A stretch of DNA of 64,000 bases. Origin: CAZWCE01 sp964632505 (GTDB taxonomy: Bacteria > Planctomycetota > Planctomycetia > Pirellulales > Thermoguttaceae). Location of the stretch: positions 496,001 through 560,000 of the forward strand of contig CAZWCE010000001.1 in the NCBI GenBank assembly GCA_964632505.1, read 5' to 3'. Made by a program: the position numbers and the translations under genes. The stretch's first letter is position 1, and each line of letters begins with the position of its first letter. The notes below the pieces were generated by a model that had not been told where the DNA came from, did no database searches, and saw only the letters and a program-made list of their open reading frames with translations. Shown piece after piece: positions 60,501 through 64,000 of the stretch.

Positions 60501-62573
60501 TTACGGCTCATCGTATGGTAGTTCGATCGGCCAAACTTCGCGTTGCGGCGGCCAGTTCGCCCGGCGGGGATCGTCGTAGAGTCCCATCTTTTCCAGCGGG
60601 AGAGGTTCAAAGCCGATCGCGGCCACGGCGGTCGGGTCCTCGTAGTGCAGTTCGACCGGTTGCCCGAGGTCGTTTTTGATGAGGGTGACCGCGTCTGCAT
60701 TTTCATAGACGAGGTTGTCCTCGACCGTCTGGTATTGGCGGATTGTGGGGTAGATATCATTCCAGATCCCTCCCGCGGCGATGTTCCGCGCGAAAAGGTT
60801 CCGCTTGGGAATATTCGGTTCGTCCTCGAGCGTGGCGGCGAGGTTGGGGTAGCGGCGTTTCCATAGATCGCTCTCGGTGGGCATCGCTTGGAATCGGGTG
60901 CGGAGGGTCCCCTCGGGGTCGTCGGTCGCGGCCTTCTGCCAGCCCATGCCCCGGTTATCGAGGTGGACGCATTTCCATGAATCGAGGAACACGTTGTTGG
61001 TGACGACGTTGTCGTCGCCGCCGCCGATGAAGACCGCCTGGGAGCATCGCTCGAAGAGGTTGCCGTGGATGGTGTATCCCGAATGCTGGTCGTCGAGGTA
61101 GATCGTCATCCCGCCGTGGCCGGTCGCACCGACGATGTGGTGCCAGTAGTTGTAGCGGAGGACGTTCCCTCGCTGTGTCCAGTCGCGCCCGACGTAGAAC
61201 GCGCCGGCATCGCCGCTTTCGTAGACGACGTTGTGTACTTCGTTGTATTCCACGAGGTGATCGTTGCCGCCGCTGCGGATGGCCATGTGCGGTCCGTGGT
61301 GGACGAGGTTGTGCGCGATGCGGTTTCCCACGCCGGAGGTGGAGATCGCCGGGCGGTAGGTCCTGGCTCGCCGGGAATAATGGTGGATGTGATTGTTTTC
61401 GATGTTGTGGTTCGCCGGGGTGAGGGTCTTCCGGTCACCACCGCTGAGAGAAATGCCCCCCTCGCCGGTGTAGTAGACGTCGCAGCCGTAGACCTCGTGG
61501 TGATCGCCGCCATTGCCGCTGAAGGCCCGGTGGCCGAGATTGCGAAGCGTCGAGGCGAGCAGTCGGCATTCCCGACCGCCGGACAGGATGACTGCCGAGG
61601 CCCGAAACGCTTCGAAGGTGAATCCTCGAAAGGTGACGTGGGAAAGGTTTTGGCAGGTGATGGCGGAATTGCCGATCGAGAGGACCACCCGTCCGCCGGG
61701 AGTGGGGGGCCAGAAGTATAGTTTGCCGGAATCGCGGTCGAGGTAGTATTCGCCGGGCTGGTCCAGTTCGCTCAGAAGATTGTAGGCGTACCATCGGGCG
61801 CGACCGGGGGTGATGCCGTAGTTGGGGCGGATGTCGGCCTTGCGGACGATGATCTGCTCCTGGGGTTCGATGCCGACGATCGGTTCGTGGAGGTCGGCCC
61901 AATCGTGATGCCAGTAGGCGAAGATCCATGGGTCGGGTTCTTCCGTCCACCGGGCGAGACGATCGGTATCGAGCGTGACTCGGGTGACGCCGTCGATCTT
62001 TTCGATGCCCCGAAAACCGTCGTTCGGCCATCGCGCGAGCGTCATCGGTTGATTCCGGTAGAACAGTTCCGCTTCGGCGGGTCGGCTTCCCTTGGAGAAT
62101 CCGCGGACGGTGAGTCGGCCGTAATCGTCGATTCCCTGAGCGGCGAGGTCGGCGACCTGGACGTGCGCTCGGGCCTCTTCGGGGAGGCGTCTGAGGATGG
62201 CGGTGTCGTCGACCGATTTCCAGCCGTGGACCGTCTTGCCCCCGCTCAGGTGGACGTCGGCCCCTTTGGCGGCCCGGTAGGTCACTCGGGCGTTGGGAGT
62301 GCCGGAGTCGTCGGCTTCGAATGTCACCGGCTCGGCGAGGAAGTATTCTCCCTCGGCGAAGGAGATCACGATCGGCTCATCGGGATTGATGCGGCGCATC
62401 TGCCGGACGCGGTTTCTGGCGCCTTTGAGCGAGGCGAGTGGTTCGGCGGGCGATCCGGTGGCTTGGTCGTTGCCTCCCGGAGCGACGAAAAGCTGCGTCT
62501 CGGCAGAGGCGGGACAGGTCAGTAGGAGTCCCGAGAGCATCAACAGCGTGACGGCGCTTGTACGGAAAAACAT
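60501..62573 (-). CDS. Secreted right-handed parallel beta-helix protein
   Basis: 690 residues with a signal peptide (VTLLMLSGLLLTCPASA). The start of the mature protein, FVAPGGNDQATGSPAEPLAS then LKGARNRVRQ, is the usual opening of planctomycete beta-helix proteins related to polysaccharide lyases and epimerases. Repeats such as ENNHIHHYSRRAR, NRIAHNLVHHG, LRYNYWHHIVG and TNNVFLDSWKCVHLDN form the helix coils. Such proteins bind, cleave or modify polysaccharides; no lyase active site can be assigned by eye. It has the closest-to-consensus promoter in the window. Confidence 0.85.
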   Translation of the reverse strand: MFFRTSAVTLLMLSGLLLTCPASAETQLFVAPGGNDQATGSPAEPLASLKGARNRVRQMRRINPDEPIVISFAEGEYFLAEPVTFEADDSGTPNARVTYRAAKGADVHLSGGKTVHGWKSVDDTAILRRLPEEARAHVQVADLAAQGIDDYGRLTVRGFSKGSRPAEAELFYRNQPMTLARWPNDGFRGIEKIDGVTRVTLDTDRLARWTEEPDPWIFAYWHHDWADLHEPIVGIEPQEQIIVRKADIRPNYGITPGRARWYAYNLLSELDQPGEYYLDRDSGKLYFWPPTPGGRVVLSIGNSAITCQNLSHVTFRGFTFEAFRASAVILSGGRECRLLASTLRNLGHRAFSGNGGDHHEVYGCDVYYTGEGGISLSGGDRKTLTPANHNIENNHIHHYSRRARTYRPAISTSGVGNRIAHNLVHHGPHMAIRSGGNDHLVEYNEVHNVVYESGDAGAFYVGRDWTQRGNVLRYNYWHHIVGATGHGGMTIYLDDQHSGYTIHGNLFERCSQAVFIGGGDDNVVTNNVFLDSWKCVHLDNRGMGWQKAATDDPEGTLRTRFQAMPTESDLWKRRYPNLAATLEDEPNIPKRNLFARNIAAGGIWNDIYPTIRQYQTVEDNLVYENADAVTLIKNDLGQPVELHYEDPTAVAAIGFEPLPLEKMGLYDDPRRANWPPQREVWPIELPYDEP

Positions 62574-62671
62574 CGGCGGATCCTTTGTGGTTTGGAAGAA
62601 GCGTTCCGGGAATCAGGTGTTTCTTGAAAACGGGAACGCAGATGGGGCCATGAAAAATGATTCATGCAGAT

Positions 62672-62700
62672 TTTATAACGAATTCCGTCCCGGCTGTCAA
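62672..62700 (-). promoter_or_regulatory. Near-consensus promoter of the beta-helix gene
   Basis: On the minus strand a perfect TTGACA (62700-62695), a 17-nt spacer and TATAAA (62677-62672). An inverted repeat ATGAA/TTCAT (62650-62654 and 62661-62665) covers the expected transcription start and could be an operator. Confidence 0.75.
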
Positions 62701-62729
62701 AGCTGGCGGCCCCTTGGTTTTGGCACAGC

Positions 62730-63887
62730 TCACTCGGAGTCGCCGGAATCGGGGGCATCGGCCGTTTGCGGGATGCTCTTCCGATTTGACGGGGATTCGA
62801 TGTAAGGTTCGATGTAGAGTTTGCGGACCCAGACGATCCCGACCGCCGCCATGGGCGTGGCGACCGCGACCCCCAGTGCTCCGACGAACAGTCCCATGAA
62901 GAACTCGGCGATGATCATCAGCACCGGCGGTACGTCGACCGCTTTCTGCTGGACGAAAGGAGTGAGCAGGTTATTCTCGATCGCCTGGATCGCCAGATAC
63001 AAGCCGATCACATAGAGGGGGGACCACGGGCCTTGCTGGAACGAGACGAGCACCGCGGGGATGATCGCCAGAATGGCGCCGATGGTGGGGACGAAGCTGA
63101 CCAGTCCGGCGAGTGTTCCCAGCATGATGGGCATCGGGATGCCGAGCAGCCAAAGTCCGATCGAGGTGGCGACGCCGATGACGGCCATCGCGAACAGCCG
63201 CCCGAGGGTCCACCACCAGAGGGTATCGATGGTTTCGGAGAGCAACGCGGCAGCGCGGGGCCGATAGGCGTAGGGAATCAACGAGAGATAGCTGTTTCGA
63301 TAAAGCGTGGGATCGAAGGCGAGAAAAAAACCGACGAACAGGATGAGCACCATGGCGGCCCCCGTGCCGGTGATGGAGGAAAAAACGCCGCCGATCAGGG
63401 CGGATGTATCCACACGCGAAAGGAGATCGGAACCGGCCTCGGAGACCTCGTCGCTGTTGGCTTCGATCACCTCGTATTCCCTCAGTTTTTCAAGCAGGTG
63501 GTCGACGGCGTTGGTCAGCTCATCGGAGAGGGCGCTCATCTGTTCGGTGAATCGGGTTCCGAACACGAAAGCGAGCAGTGAGAAAATCGCCAGTAGACTC
63601 ACGACAACGAGAAGGATCGAAGGCAGGTAAGGCAGCTTCAAGGAACGTTGCACCAATTGGGTCAATCGAACCAGAAAGGCGCCCAACAGCAGGCCCGCGA
63701 AAATACCGCAGGGAAGATTCGGCTCCACCACCAACACGCCGGCGCCGGCTACGAGGAAGATGATCAGCATCAATCGATGCCGGAAATTGGCGTCCTGCCG
63801 GGGAAGGAGCGATTCCGCGTAAGGATCGGGGAGGGGACCGTCGGTCTTTTTCGGGGACGGTGGGAAAGGGTCGACGTGTGGCGGCAT
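62730..63887 (-). CDS. AI-2E family transporter (PerM-type permease)
   Basis: 385 residues from the ATG at 63887, with a GGGAT purine site upstream; a start at 63968 lacks one. About eight hydrophobic segments follow a polar N-terminus: a pair at about 40-80, one near 100, a soluble middle region (LTNAVDHLLEKLREYEVIEA) and a C-terminal set from about 185. The family landmarks GLVSFVPTIGAILAIIPAVL and AIQAIENNLLTPFVQQK are present. Members export signalling or other small molecules, or act as Na+/H+ antiporters; the name does not prove AI-2 transport. The last 113 bases of the window (63888-64000) hold nothing I can support. Confidence 0.9.
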   Translation of the reverse strand: MPPHVDPFPPSPKKTDGPLPDPYAESLLPRQDANFRHRLMLIIFLVAGAGVLVVEPNLPCGIFAGLLLGAFLVRLTQLVQRSLKLPYLPSILLVVVSLLAIFSLLAFVFGTRFTEQMSALSDELTNAVDHLLEKLREYEVIEANSDEVSEAGSDLLSRVDTSALIGGVFSSITGTGAAMVLILFVGFFLAFDPTLYRNSYLSLIPYAYRPRAAALLSETIDTLWWWTLGRLFAMAVIGVATSIGLWLLGIPMPIMLGTLAGLVSFVPTIGAILAIIPAVLVSFQQGPWSPLYVIGLYLAIQAIENNLLTPFVQQKAVDVPPVLMIIAEFFMGLFVGALGVAVATPMAAVGIVWVRKLYIEPYIESPSNRKSIPQTADAPDSGDSE

Positions 63888-64000
63888 GGGACTTATCCCG
63901 TCAAGTGGTGGATCGGCTATGAGAACGTGTTTTGAAATTCCAATTTGAGCTGCGAGCGGCTGCGACATAAGCCGACCGCGTTGACCTGCATCGACGAATC

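Noticed and set aside
1..64000. CRISPR arrays, insertion sequences, phage genes, rRNA operon
   Set aside because: No regularly spaced repeats, transposase, integrase, terminal inverted repeats, phage structural genes or rRNA sequence were seen on reading the window.

Overview
The window reads as a chromosomal segment of a flagellated, heterotrophic member of the Planctomycetota. This rests on family content and base composition, not on a marker gene. The indicators are two secreted sulfatases, a Tat-exported Gfo/Idh/MocA oxidoreductase paired with a sugar-phosphate isomerase, leucine-rich-repeat lipoproteins, a giant secretin, an ECF sigma/anti-sigma pair, a predicted exported beta-helix protein and a high-GC backbone. 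Forty-three protein genes (one cut by the left edge) and one tRNA gene are supported. I see no rRNA, CRISPR array, insertion sequence or prophage.

Layout. 1-5.7 kb: end of a homocysteine S-methyltransferase-type gene, a sulfatase, leuB, and a two-gene sugar-catabolism operon (isomerase, then Tat oxidoreductase). 5.9-14.6 kb: two paralogous LRR lipoproteins in one operon, divergent from an MMPL/RND lipid exporter. 14.6-20.8 kb: a 32-residue basic protein, a FabZ-type dehydratase, trmB, an EamA transporter, mnmE, an HpnE-type squalene-pathway oxidase and a degenerate receiver protein. 21-27.7 kb: pyrF, tRNA-Pro(GGG), manA facing a phosphomannomutase/phosphoglucomutase, an FGGY kinase, cysK and a small unknown gene. 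27.9-34 kb: an envelope locus of a 1305-residue secretin, a lipoprotein and a convergent BON-domain protein. 34-40.3 kb: a SprA-type putative metallopeptidase, a CBM9-like protein, a short DnaA homologue, FxsA and a TPR protein. 40.8-45.5 kb: fliD, fliS and mqnD. 46-49.3 kb: a four-cysteine protein, a membrane-anchored thermonuclease, and btaA-btaB for betaine lipids. 49.4-54.5 kb: a Cache chemoreceptor, a non-coding stretch that may encode a small RNA, then an exported unknown, an anti-sigma factor and an ECF sigma factor in one cluster. 54.8-64 kb: an AT-richer glycosyltransferase, a second sulfatase, a one-domain GspF-like protein, two secreted polysaccharide-type proteins and an AI-2E family permease.

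How it fits together. Much of the content concerns sulfated or complex polysaccharides (sulfatases, glycosidase-like protein, beta-helix protein, isomerase/oxidoreductase, mannose interconversion) and an unusual envelope (betaine lipids, squalene/hopanoid-type chemistry, MMPL exporter, lipoproteins, giant secretin). Flagellar cap and chaperone genes and a chemoreceptor indicate motility. mqnD indicates the futalosine route to menaquinone. Most genes stand alone or in operons of two or three, as is common in this phylum.

The least expected observations are a secretin with about nine N-domain-like modules, an apparent promoter-to-terminator non-coding transcript at 51.47-51.69 kb, a DnaA homologue without its N-terminal domains, a receiver domain lacking its phospho-acceptor, and a 293-bp tail-to-tail overlap of two coding frames. 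Promoters and terminators were found by eye against the sigma-70 consensus. Functional calls rest on motif recognition without database searches.
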